Shown: positions 34,644 through 45,031 of the stretch, piece after piece
How positions within the stretch are numbered: the first letter of the stretch is position 1
Layout of the letters: each line of letters starts with the position of its first letter
Source of the DNA: Pohlia nutans
Taxonomy: Eukaryota; Streptophyta; Bryopsida; Bryales; Mniaceae
NCBI GenBank assembly: GCA_022496805.1
Contig: CM040094.1
Coordinates: forward strand, 7,463,501-7,527,500
Direction of reading: 5' to 3'
DNA length: 64,000 nucleotides
Made by a program: the position numbers and the translations under genes
The notes under the pieces: generated by a model
Told to the model about the DNA's origin: nothing
Databases searched by the model: none
The model's input: only the letters and a program-made list of their open reading frames with translations

Positions 34644-35204
34644 CCCCTAAACATTCAACCGTCCCGAATGTGTATGATGGACAAAATCAAACACAAATTT
34701 CTCATCCGTCATTGAATTTTTGCATTGTGGAATTTTTACTATATATTTTATGGAAAGTTAGCTTCATGCATGTGTAATCCGATTACTAAGGCAATGATTT
34801 GTGAAATTTCTATGTCACATTTCATGTTGTAGTGATTCATCCAAAATTTTGAAGATTTCAGTGTAAAATTGCTCTTAAAAAAATTTAACTCATAAAATTA
34901 AGCAAATAGAAAATCTCCAGGAATCATTGCACTCAAAGTATTATGTTACAACAAATTTCATGTACAAATTGTCAATATCTTATTTGTAGTCAAATTACAA
35001 AAGAATTTTCAATTTCAAGTTTTAAAATTTATACAAAATATTGGTGACAGAAATCACAGATCCAACCGTATGGATAGAACCTAAAATTGATATGTACAAC
35101 TTTTATTCATACATCAAGTTCAAAATATCTCTCTGCGTTGCATTTTATGATGCACCTTTGTAAAACTTCCAAATTTGGAGGGAGTGAAGACTTTTAGGGG
35201 TTAA
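34640..35204. mobile_element. TTAA-flanked element, family G, second of the pair
   Basis: The left end is TTAACCCCTAAACATTC and the right end is GAAGACTTTTAGGGGTTAA. It is 565 bp, in the same orientation as 34102-34643 and diverged from it by many substitutions. Confidence 0.8.
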
Positions 35205-36484
35205 GGTATAGTTACTGTAGCGGTGTTATTACACAACTTAAAAACTAAGTTGGCATGGCAATTTTAGCTAAGGAAATTCTATTGTCATGTAATGGATTGG
35301 GCAACAAGAATGCGATAGTAGTTGATTTTGAGCTTCCATAGGAAATTTCATCCTCTTTTTAATGACCTAAAATTTGGCTAATTCTGAGTTGAGATGCATT
35401 CAAAAATGAAGAAAATGTTGTGAAAAGTGTTACGGTTTGTAATTTTTTGAATTTTTGCAACCACTAGGAGTTGTTTTTTCATGGTGACTTTCAAAGAAGG
35501 TTGAATGGCTTGATTTTGGAAAAATACTTTACCTCTATGTGGTCAATGAATCATTGACATGCAACAATTGAAGACCATTTAGTCAATGGATTATTCATTG
35601 CCTGCAATTTATTTATTGAAAATTAGCATTTATAATCTTGTTGATTTGCAAAAGTTTTGTTTTAAATAGTAACACTATGTTTTATAATTTATTATAAAAT
35701 TCATATACCAATACAAACTTTGTTTTTTAATGAGGCTTTCAAACTTTCATCCTAGACTTAACTATTTTGAACTTGATTTTTTGACTAATGGTCATTTGCT
35801 AATGCCACTTGGATTAAACAATGTGTTTTTATGGTTGTGCCTAAGTAGTCCAAAGTGACAAATTTTTGAAGGAAATGAACTTTGAAAAATTCTAATTAAT
35901 TTTTCAAAAATGATGGATGTATGAGGATTTGAAAGTTTAGGAGTATGAGGGATATTCACACAATGATATTTTTGGCTCCATTTATTTTTAAACCAATTCT
36001 TTGCTACAATCACATTAATAGAAAATATGATGTAGTGTTTCAACTAAATTTAGTGTAAAAAGGATCAAGGATAATTAGAATTTCATTAGCCAAATTTTTA
36101 CATGGTCTCATATGACTAGAGTTTGAATAATAAAAAAGTTGTATTTTAAAAATAAAATCCCTCTATCTCACCATATTTAATAAGCCTCGAAAACCTAAGA
36201 ATGGAAAAATGTACAAGACCATGAAACTTATATGAAGGGTTTGTTTTCAAAACACATGTATATATGGTGATTTAGTGAAACATGAAAATTAAAAAACCAG
36301 CAATAGTGTGGGAAGGGTGAAAACCATCTCAATATCATTTTTAGAGACAAACAAGTTATTCACATTGTTATTACAAATCAAATTTAATGTATCATAGATG
36401 AATAATTTTGAAACATAAATTCGATGAACATCATAATTAAATCATAATTCCAAATTACTCTAATGAATCGAAAATGACTAATAT
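35205..36484. other. 1.28 kb without a recognisable feature
   Basis: AT-rich. The minus-strand open frame at 35792-36043 has no motif. No inverted termini found. Confidence 0.35.
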
Positions 36485-36961
36485 TTAACCCTTAAACGTA
36501 CCAGTCCTTTCTGGAAAAGTCAAACTACAGAATTATACAGAATTAAGCCTTGAAGAATAATCAAAGTATATTTTGTAATATTTTCATGCATGAAATTAAG
36601 TGTTTCCTATAAGTCCTGAAATTTTCAGATTTTTTTGATTTAATATGATTTTTTTACAAATTTTAAAGTCAAATACTTCACAAATTCATTTTAAGTACAA
36701 AAAGGACTTCAAAAAATTGATTAATTTTTGGATGAGATGCACATCACAATGGAGAATCACATGATATCATTGATATGTTTTCCATAAAAAAAAACTAGTT
36801 GAATTTTGAAATTCAAAAAGTAAACGTCCCATGTAGTGTATTCAGAGCTTGAGCTCTAAAGCTTGCAAAAGAAATAACTTACTCAATACATGAAATTTTT
36901 AAGATTTGAAAAGTGGAGTGCAAACTAGACTTGATAAACTTCATTTTCTCTGTTGAGTGTA

Positions 36962-38570
36962 CAGTACCTCACAAAACTGTTCCAATGCTGTAAATATCTT
37001 CTTTTGGTTGACTGTGGATGCTACATGGCAATTGCAAATGCCCGTGTGGCATTGCAATAAGCTTCTAATCTACGTTAGGAAGCCACATGTAAAAACCAAT
37101 GACATGCATGACTATCTATACGTGACAATTGTAGGGTTCAAAGCCATCTGATTCACTGGAACAGTTTTGTGAGTGCACTCTTCCAAAACTAAATGTTTAC
37201 AAAAGCTTGTCAATCTTGATGAACCTTCAACTCTTTGTTGTAGAACTTTGTTCCAGTGTGTGTATAGACCATTTTCCTACAGTTTTTTGTACTTTGTTGT
37301 TCTTGCTTCCAAGTAGAAAAGATGGTGTCTGCATTATCTTCTCAAAAAAAGTCAGACGTTCTTTCTATGTTGCAAAGAGGGTGCACTATAAGAGAAGTGT
37401 CAAGGAGTTTGCATGTGGGTGTTGGAACTGTGCAGAGGCTCCGACAAAAGTGTGTTTTCAATGTAGAATCATCACATGGAGGTAGACCAAGAAAGATGAC
37501 TCCTGCAATGGAACGGTCTTGTATATTGAATATGACTAGAGGTAAGCTTAGTACTGCAGTAGAGGCTACAAAAAATGTGCAAGAGGCATTTGGGATGCAA
37601 GTGTGTGTTGAAACAGTGAGACGTGTTTTACGTAGAGGTGGTTTACAATCACAAGTGAAGCAGAAAAAACCACGTCTTTCAGTCAAGACTATCAAAGCAC
37701 GTTTAGACTTTGCAAGAGCCCATCTAGATTGGACTATAGATGATTGGAGTCGTGTCATTTTCTCTGATGAGTCTAAAATCAACTTATTCTGCTCTGATGG
37801 AATCTCTTGGTGTTGGAGTCGTGATCCACATGAGTTGTCAACACGCACTGTTACGGAGACAGTAAAGCATGGTGGTGGTGGAATCATGATTTGGGGTAGT
37901 ATGACCATTTATGGGCCAGGACTAGTGTACAAAGTTGAAGGCCGCCTCAATCAACATGGATATCGTCAGATTTTAGAGCAGACAATAGATGGTACAATTA
38001 GAAAATATGGATTAGATGCTACACAAGTCATTTTTCAGTAAGATAATGCTTCCGTTCACACCACAAAAATGATGCAAGAATGGTTTTCAAGGCAAAGTTT
38101 TAGTCTTCTAACGTGGCCTGCCCAATCCCCTGATTTAAATCCAATAGAACATCTATGGGCCATCCTCAAAAGGAGATTGAATCAATATGATTCACCTCCA
38201 AAAGGAATGATAGAATTATGGGAACGTGTAGTACAAGTCTTCTCTTCTATTACTGCACATGATTGTAGAAGACTTATAGAAAGTATGCCCAAAAGGATTG
38301 AAGCTGTAATAGCTTCAAAAGGAAGATGGACAAAGTATTAGCTAGTTTACTTAGAGCACTCACAAAACTGTACCAATGTATATACTAGTTTTTAACTTTC
38401 ATTTTTCCTTCAATGATATTTGATTTAGTTAGATTTTTTTTACAAATGTGTACTAGATTGGATGTAATATATGCCTCAAACTACTACTTGAAAGTTTGGA
38501 CATCCATTTATCTTACACATACTTTTGAATCTAGAAGTTCCAATCATTGGAACAGTTTTGTGAGGTACTG
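36962..38570 (+). mobile_element. Tc1-like (DD34E) DNA transposon, 1609 bp
   Basis: Perfect 26-bp terminal inverted repeats begin CAGTACCTCACAAAACTGTT, with TA target duplication on both sides. A second, inward-facing copy of the core (GGAACAGTTTTGTGAG at 37158-37173 and CTCACAAAACTGTACC at 38359-38374) lies about 200 bp inside each end, so each end can fold into a stem. It encodes one transposase (37322-38341). Perfect terminal repeats plus a single lesion in the gene point to recent arrival. Plant mariner-like elements are normally DD39D; DD34E elements are typical of animals and fungi (family knowledge). Confidence 0.9.
37322..38341 (+). pseudogene. Tc1-like transposase, one nonsense codon
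   Basis: Single-frame gene of 339 codons plus stop. It catalyses cut-and-paste transposition after binding the terminal repeats. Visible parts: an N-terminal helix-turn-helix (about residues 11-43, ending VGTVQRLRQK), a GRPRK basic hinge (54-58), a second DNA-binding region (about 70-125), and a DDE domain. The catalytic triad is D149 (VIFSDESK), D241 (DNASVH) and E276 (SPDLNPIEHLW), with exactly 34 residues between the last two. Glycine-rich KHGGGGIMIWGSM (182-194) is the usual Tc1 signature. Codon 240 is TAA between FQ and DN, where the family has Q, so one CAA-to-TAA change broke it. The first ATG at 37322 is in good position before the helix-turn-helix. Confidence 0.9.
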
Positions 38571-38658
38571 TATTAGCAAAAGAAATCATCTTCAAGATCA
38601 AAATTGGGTTTGACCAACAAACATCCAATACTTGGATGCGTGGACGTTTAGGGGTTAA

Positions 38659-39588
38659 CTTTTTAGTTGGTGAAAGAGCTGATGTTGAACAAAAGGATAT
38701 AAAAAGCTTACATCCTTTTTGTAATCAACCAACAATTGAAGACAAATGTGAAAAATAATGTGAAGTTGAATTGCTTTAGAGTTCAAACTTAGCATTTTGG
38801 ACCTACAAAAATACACATGCCAAAGTTAACAATCCAAGTGCATAACATTCTACAACTCCAAAATTGGAAAAAAAAGTTGAAAAAAAAAACCATCTCTCTA
38901 TGAACAATCCTTCTCAATTAGCCAAATTTTCCATTGTTTAAAAAATATAATTGAAGCAACAAGTATTGGTGACCAGTCTAATTTTGTGATAACATGGCTA
39001 GAGGAGCAATTGACAATAAGCTTCATAAACAAGCACATGCGTGGTCTTAGTTAGTTACACGTGACTGACTCTCAACTAAAACTTTCACTTCATGGTTTTT
39101 GATTTTTGGTAAATTTTTATACACTTGATATATAATTTTACGCAGGTGCTCCAAAGAAAAATCCTAATTTTATCACAAAATTAGTCTCTACACCTTTCTA
39201 TACAATTACAAGGATTTGTTTTATTAACTACACTAAAATTGTGATTTAGTGTCTAAGACACTATTGCTCAACATAGATACTATTTGATTTATTAGAGATA
39301 TTAATAGTGTCTATAAATTAAATCTTTTTAGTGTAAAATTGGAAATGGTAAAACTTCAAATAATATTTTTGGATGTAGTGTTCCAATGATGAATGATAAG
39401 TTTATAATATATATGGCATGCCAACTCATGTTATTCTCATCATTTGGAAAGAATATGACACTCTCAATGCAAGTGGGGATGACAAGTGGCAAACTCCTAT
39501 CATAATAAAAAGTTTGAACATTCTAGTAGGCTCCTACTATGTTATCAACAAAACCACTAGCAAATCCAACAAAGCTACATACAGTTGA
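38659..39588. other. No recognisable feature
   Basis: AT-rich sequence; no coding motif or element termini found. Confidence 0.35.
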
Positions 39589-39910
39589 AAGATTTCCGAC
39601 AATCCTATAGATATCATGAAATAGAGAGGATGGATTCCCTGCAGGGAAAGACTATATAGATTACTTGGTGCTAAGTAGGAAACGGCTCAATTTTTACTAC
39701 TTCCCTATTTCAAATTCTATTAAGAAATCCATCCTATTTGCGTTGTGTTTGAGCCTCACCTTGTGATAATTTCGTGAGTTTGAGAACTACTGGTCAATTG
39801 AAGATCATGCCATGAAACTTTTAGTGACTGATTTCCAAAAGATTTATGATAGATTTGAAAGTCTCCTTGTGTGCATTTCATGAGTCTGACACTTCTTGAC
39901 CAATGATCCA

Positions 39911-40204
39911 TTAGGAGAAATCTGTAGTCACAAAGGGGCCTTGGCCTTTGGCACGTGCTGAAAAATTTAAGCCAAACCGTGCACTTTACAAGAGGGCACC
40001 AATGGTGCCACCGTGGCTGCCAGTAGCGCAGTTCCGTGGGTCGCGCCAATCGACGCTGCCAACACTGCCAGCTTTGCGGCTTCCGACGCTGTCAGCGGGC
40101 AGCGACTGCACCAATGGGTTTACATAGAAAATGGTGCTTGGGCAGCCGATTCACCTAACATGGGCAAGCTTAGAGGGCCCCTTTGGGACCCCATTTTTCT
40201 CCTA
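39911..40204. mobile_element. Miniature TIR element, 293 bp (copy 1)
   Basis: The termini TTAGGAGAAATCTGTAGTCA plus CAAAGGGGCC and the inverse of GGCCCCTTTGGGACCCCATT plus TTTCTCCTAA match over about 30 bp. A second copy lies at 58800-59091. The flanks read AATGATCCA and AATGAATCA, a possible 9-bp Mutator-type duplication; TA is the alternative. The paralogous repeat at about 41190-41210 (GACCAATGACCAATCAAAAC) is uninterrupted. GC-rich inside, non-coding. Confidence 0.7.
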
Positions 40205-41500
40205 ATGAATCAAAAGAACTTGTCTCCGAAATACATCTTGAAACTCCCACTGACAAATGTTCAAAAGAATTATCATAGATTTGAAAGTCACTTGTTAATT
40301 TCATGCATCTCACAATTGCTGACAAATTAAAAGAGCACGTCTCTAAAGGACATCTTAAAACTCTCTCGACAAAGAAGGTAGAGGTAGGGGAAAACAACAT
40401 TCCTCATAGAAAACTAAATTTGTGAGACTTTCTTGTCTCCCCTCCTCTAAGGGCCTTATTGAGGGTTTAGACTTTCTTTAATGGTATTGCACGGGCACTA
40501 TTTTTCCTCACCTTTGAACGAACTATGGTAATGAAGACATCAATTTTAGCTAAAAACTAAATTTACAAATGTAAACATTTGACAAGTTCACATCTCAAAG
40601 AGATGTACATGTGGTGCCTATAAAAAGAAACACTCAAAATTATTGTGGGAAAGAATTACCATAGATAAGGATCAAATTTGGTATGGGAGGTGTTAAAATT
40701 GAATTTCTACATGAGATTTTGAAAGGTCCACGTCACAATAAACCTATCACAAGATGACATGTGGCACTCTGGGACAAAAGGCAATTAATTAATGTTGAAA
40801 CTGACCACGACGTAGGTCGTAGGGTAGTGAAGTCCAACGGGGTTGAAATATCTTTACATAATGAGAGATTTCCGACAATCCTATAGATATCATAGAGCAG
40901 AAAGGATGGATTCCCTGAAGGAAAAGAGTATATAAATTACTTAGTGCTAAGTAGGGAATGGCCAAACTTTTTTACCACTTTCTTGTTTCAAATTCTATAA
41001 GGGAATCCATCCTATCTACCTTGTGTTTGAGCCTCACCTCGTGTTAATTTCTTGAGTTTAACAATTGCTCGTCAATTAAAGAGCAGGCCTCCCAAATACA
41101 TCATGAAACTTCCAGTGACTGATTTCTAAAATATTTATAATAGATTTGAAAGTCACCTCGTGTGAGTTTCATGAGTGTGATAGTTGGTGACCAATGACCA
41201 ATCAAAACAGCTTGCTTCCCAAGTACATCTTGAAACTCCTACCGACAGGTGTACAAAAGAATTATGATAGAGTTGAAAGTCACTTGGTGTTAATTTCATG
41301 AATCTGACACTTGCTGACGAATTAAAAGAGCATGGCACGTCTCTCGAGTACATCTTGAAACTCCTATCGACAGATGTACAAAAGAATTATGATAGATTTG
41401 AAAGTCACTTCGCGTTAATTTTATGAATCTGACACTTGCTGACGAATTAAAAGAGCATGGCACGTCTTCCAAGTACATATTGAAACCCTCTTGACAAAGT
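40205..41500. repeat. Minisatellite-like units of about 125-130 bp
   Basis: The motif TACATCTTGAAACTCC … AAAAGAATTATGATAG … TTGAAAGTCACTT … GACACTTGCTGACGAATTAA recurs at about 40225, 41100, 41223 and 41350, with truncated copies at 40345 and 41475. An older copy lies at 39815. Minus-strand open frames here merely translate the repeat. Confidence 0.75.
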
Positions 41501-41612
41501 TGGCAAAGGTAGGGGAAAAAAGCATTCCTCACAAAAACTAAACCTGTGAGACTTTTTTGTCCCCCCTCCTCTAAAGGCCTTATTGAGGGTTTAGACTAAG
41601 TTCTTTAATGCA

Positions 41613-41946
41613 TTAGAGGATATTTGAGCTCTAAATTGGGCCCTTAAGAAGCTTGTGTGGGGCACCTTGGTATTTATTTAAATTAGTACTTCAAAAGTGA
41701 AGGACGAGAACATTTCCCCTATTTGTGCCCATATACTCCGTGGTATGGTACAATGATTCAAAGCATGGTGGAGGGAGTTGATAGGTGAGTCATTCTTTAG
41801 CGGTAGCACTCATTGTCCTCTAGTCTAGTCTTCCATACAAGATAGAGACGGATCCATTGGTACTCACTTAGGCTAAGCCTACATCAATAAAATGGGGTTC
41901 TTTGTCAATCCTTAAGGGCCCTTTTTAGAGCTCAAATATCCTCTAA
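41613..41946. mobile_element. Miniature TIR element, 334 bp
   Basis: The termini TTAGAGGATATTTGAGCTCT plus AAATTGGGCCC and the inverse of GGGCCCTTTTTAGAGCTCAA plus ATATCCTCTAA match at 29 of 31 positions. It is absent from the homologous place in unit 1 (TTCTTTAATGGTATTGCACG at about 40478). TA at both ends is the likely duplication. Confidence 0.75.
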
Positions 41947-42498
41947 TGGATATTGCATCGGCACTATTTCTCCGAGTCACTTTTGAACAAATTGTGGTAA
42001 TGAAGACATCAATTTTAGCTAAAAACTAAATTTACAAATTTAAACATTTGACAAATTCACATCTCAAAGAAATATACATGCGGTGCCTATAAAAAAGAAA
42101 CACTCAAAATTATTGTGGGAAAGAATTACCATACATGAGGATCAAATCAGACAGCCACGTGTCAAAATTGAATTTCTACATCAGATTTTGAGAGGTCCAC
42201 GTCACCCTTAACCAATCTTAAGATGACATGTGGTACTTTGGGACAAAAAATAACTAATTAATGTCGAAATTGACCACAACGTAGGGTAGTGATGTCCAAT
42301 GGGGTTGAAATATCTTCAAATAAGGTAAGATGTCCTAAAACCACCACCTCCCCCAATTATGACATGTAGAGTTTTTTTTTGGGCCACCACATTTGAGACC
42401 CAAAACCACCAATTTCATTATTCAAGTAAACCAATGGCACGCCAAACATTGCGAAGAAATAGTTGATAGTTTTGGGTATCATCATGAATGAAACTTAG

Positions 42499-42749
42499 TA
42501 TTCCCTTCGTCCCAAAGTTATTGTCATGTTTGAAAGTCATGTTTGAAAGTGCTTTTTAAGTAGGTCAAAAAAATACTTCCTTGTGGCTAATTTTATTTAA
42601 GTTGCAATGAACACATTCAATGTTCTTCAATCATTCTAGTGACATAATTTGGAACCTTTTTTAATCATGATTCTTACAATGACTTACTTAGAAAAGCACT
42701 TTCAAACATGATTTTCAAACATGACAATAACTTTGGGACGGAGGGAGTA
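42499..42749. mobile_element. Stowaway MITE
   Basis: The right terminus is TTTGGGACGGAGGGAG+TA. The left terminus is TA+TTCCCTTCGTCCCAAAG. The canonical plant Stowaway terminus is CTCCCTCCGTCCCAAA with TA duplication. Extended inverted repeats include GTTATTGTCATGTTTGAAAG plus TCATGTTTGAAAGTGCTTTT. 251 bp, non-coding. Confidence 0.9.
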
Positions 42750-42929
42750 CCACATGATGTGGACATGGGAAACCTTAGAAATTTGATCTGGGTCACAAGT
42801 TACTTTTCACTTTGGAATTTTGTATAAAATTGACAAATACAATTTAGATGTTGCGAATTTTTCCAATCCTCATCAAAACCTCATCATTTTTTTTCCGAAT
42901 TTAGCACTGCCAAAAATAGACCAGATTGC

Positions 42930-43478
42930 TTAACCCCTAAATGACAGAGGGGGTAAGGGCCAAACCTAAATGTGCTATAAAATGTTGCTTCTACAACTTC
43001 GATGAAGTTTGGTTCAAAAGAGAAAATGAGAAGCACGATGTTTAGTAATTATCCATACGGTCAAACTTTCAAAAAATGTTTTCGATACTCATTAAACAAA
43101 TTTAGAAGCATTTATCGCTGAATATTCACCAAAATTACAAATTTTATTTTTAGAATTTGAAATTTGGTATGATTGGTTGAAACTAGACATTCTATTCTAA
43201 AGTTCAAAAAAGCAAAAAATTTCAAAGAGGGAACATCATTACTTTCCCGAAATAGTAAGTTTTGTAACACTAGGACAATGTTGAGGTGTTTGTCTTTGAA
43301 AATTTCTCCTTGATGGAGTTTAACTCGGATTGACATAATTCAAATTGGGTTGGAAAGAAGTCTTGATTTCCTATTTGAAAATATTTTTTATTTTTCAAAA
43401 AAGTTTTTTTTTCATCTCGGGCAGCCCGTAAAAAAGGGCAGCGACCATAAAATGGTCGTTCAGTCACTTAGGGGTTAA
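42930..43478. mobile_element. TTAA-flanked element, family C, intact
   Basis: The left end is TTAACCCCTAAATGACAG and the right end is GTCACTTAGGGGTTAA. It is 549 bp. It holds the unfilled TTTAAC target (43319-43324) that is occupied in the 25851 copy. Its right end contains GCAGCGACCATAAAATGGTCG, a short hairpin. Confidence 0.85.
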
Positions 43479-44776
43479 GTTGGTGGTTTTAGGACACTCA
43501 AGTCTCAACCTTAATGATGGAAGATTCTGCGCGCTTGCAAAAGGAAGTCTCTTCAAAATTAGCGTAATCGAAACTGCGAACAGTAATCTCTTCAAAATTA
43601 GCGAAAAGTGCAGCTCTTTTTCCAGAAAGGTGCTGGAGCAAGCTAAGCTAAGGCTAGTCTTGCCATGCCATTGATTGAGGACCTGAACTGATCTTTCTTT
43701 CTCCAGCCTTCGTCCAGCCCAGGTCAAAACGGAGTCAGATACATACTGTATTGATACATGATTTATCTAGAACAGAAAAAGACGCCTGAACTGAAATTCA
43801 CAGCTCAGTGGGGCCACGCCCTGATCAAGCTAGTAAGTAGGTACAGTAGTCGCCATGACGACGACAATCCTGTCCAAGACGACAATTCAGATTCGTCATT
43901 GAAACAAAGAAGAACCTCAAGTGTGCGTGACTAACTTACCAGCCAGCCAGCCAGACACACTATAATTCCTTCCCTTAAATTTTCCTTCCTGCTAGCACCC
44001 GGATATTCACTTTCCTTACACGCTTTGTTCTCATTCTGTTCGCAACGAATATCTTGTTTCTCCGCGTCCTCCACGCCCTGGTACCGTGCATGACGCTTCA
44101 GTTTCTAGACAGTAAACGTTTTCTTCCTTTAATTTCCTGGCGAAATATCGAATGATCGATCTCTAGCTGAAACCGCATATTCGATCGGTGGCGTAGAGTT
44201 TCAGCCACAGTGTTTGATGATAGCGACAATCGAGGGTATTAAGGTTTACTCGCATTGAGCTTACACAGTTATCGATCATTCTAGCTCAGTCTCAGTTTTC
44301 GATCTGAGAAGGTTCCGCTCATTCGGCATTTCGCTGGGGAGCTTTGATCAGTCTCGTTTTAGAGAATTGTGGTGCACTTACACTGCTTTATGCGGTGAAA
44401 AACGACACCAGAAATCTGTCTGTGAAATGTTCTAGCGCGTAAGGTTGAATACTTGTGGTTATGTAGGAGTTGCCGATTTGGACCTGGTCGTGGGTTGAAT
44501 GTTCATGTGAGGGACTAAGATGCGGTGCTTACCGCTGCAGGCGGCTGGGGTTTGACTATATAGAGCGCTGGAAACCAGGGGGATGATATTCAGTCTGCAG
44601 CCCGGGATTTGCTCAAGTTGATTTTCCTTTTGCTGTCTGGACGAGCGTCTTCTAGATTCACACCACTGGAGCCGCCGAAGACGGGCGAACTCCAAAAATA
44701 ACCAAACGAGTTAGCCAAAACTATATTTACAACCCACTCATGATGCGCCTCTGCAACTTGTGGGTTCCGCTCCCGC
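43479..44776. other. GC-richer 5' flank of the GARP gene
   Basis: Base composition rises visibly from about 43480, with repeated CGATCGAT-like stretches at 44150-44300. No convincing gene: the minus-strand open frame 44459-44695 is arginine/serine/glutamine-rich without a domain. Probably promoter-proximal DNA. Confidence 0.4.
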
Positions 44777-44784
44777 TATTTATA
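44777..44784 (+). promoter_or_regulatory. TATA-like box
   Basis: TATTTATA in GCTATTTATACCC, about 250 bp before the chosen ATG and followed by a pyrimidine-rich stretch. This fits transcription starting near 44810. Position-based inference only. Confidence 0.4.
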
Positions 44785-44884
44785 CCCTCAGTCATCCCTT
44801 TTCCGTGTCTGCAAAGATGCTCACTCCCACCGGCTCATTAAATTCGCTACTGGATCGATATATACATACGTTCCGAGTTTGGTT

Positions 44885-45007
44885 GATTGCTTAATTCGTT
44901 TCTCTCTTGGCTGGGGTCTTTTGATCCTGTGTGTACTTGGTTCTCCGTGCAATGATTCAACTCTTGTTTCGTTTGAGCCAAAAAAAGAGAGATTGAGTAA
45001 TTCGTTT
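44885..45007 (+). mobile_element. 89-bp retroposon tail with 17-bp target duplication in the leader
   Basis: GATTGCTTAATTCGTTT (44885-44901) and GATTGAGTAATTCGTTT (44991-45007), 15/17 identical, flank an 89-bp insert. The insert ends GTGCAATGATTCAACTCTTG, TTTCGTTTGAGCC and an A-rich tail. It is another short LINE 3' end, placed 25 bp before the start codon of the GARP gene. Confidence 0.7.
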
Positions 45008-45031
45008 TGAGGAGGGAGTTGAGCTGCACAT

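Larger units (their letters stand above)
36485..38658. mobile_element. TTAA-flanked element, family A, interrupted by a Tc1-like element
   Basis: The left end is TTAACCCTTAAACGTACCAG and the right end is GGACGTTTAGGGGTTAA. Outside 36960-38572 it is almost identical to 4534-5097. The interruption lies at a TA that is single in the intact copy (5010-5011) and doubled here (36960-36961, 38571-38572). Confidence 0.9.
39589..42325. repeat. Tandem duplication of a 1.3-1.5 kb block
   Basis: Unit 1 (39589-40865) and unit 2 (40866-42325) both start AGATTTCCGACAATCCTATA and end GGGGTTGAAATATCTT. Matching blocks include 39625-39760 with 40900-41035 and 40440-40860 with 41560-42325. Length differences come from a 293-bp element in unit 1, a 334-bp element in unit 2 and different numbers of an internal roughly 125-bp repeat. 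Confidence 0.8.

Noticed and set aside
37342..37908. 188-codon open frame on the minus strand
   Set aside because: It is the antisense shadow of the Tc1-like transposase gene; the plus frame carries all catalytic motifs.
39756..41532. Several minus-strand frames of 66-97 codons with similar sequence
   Set aside because: They translate the 125-bp tandem repeat; frame and stops are not maintained between units.
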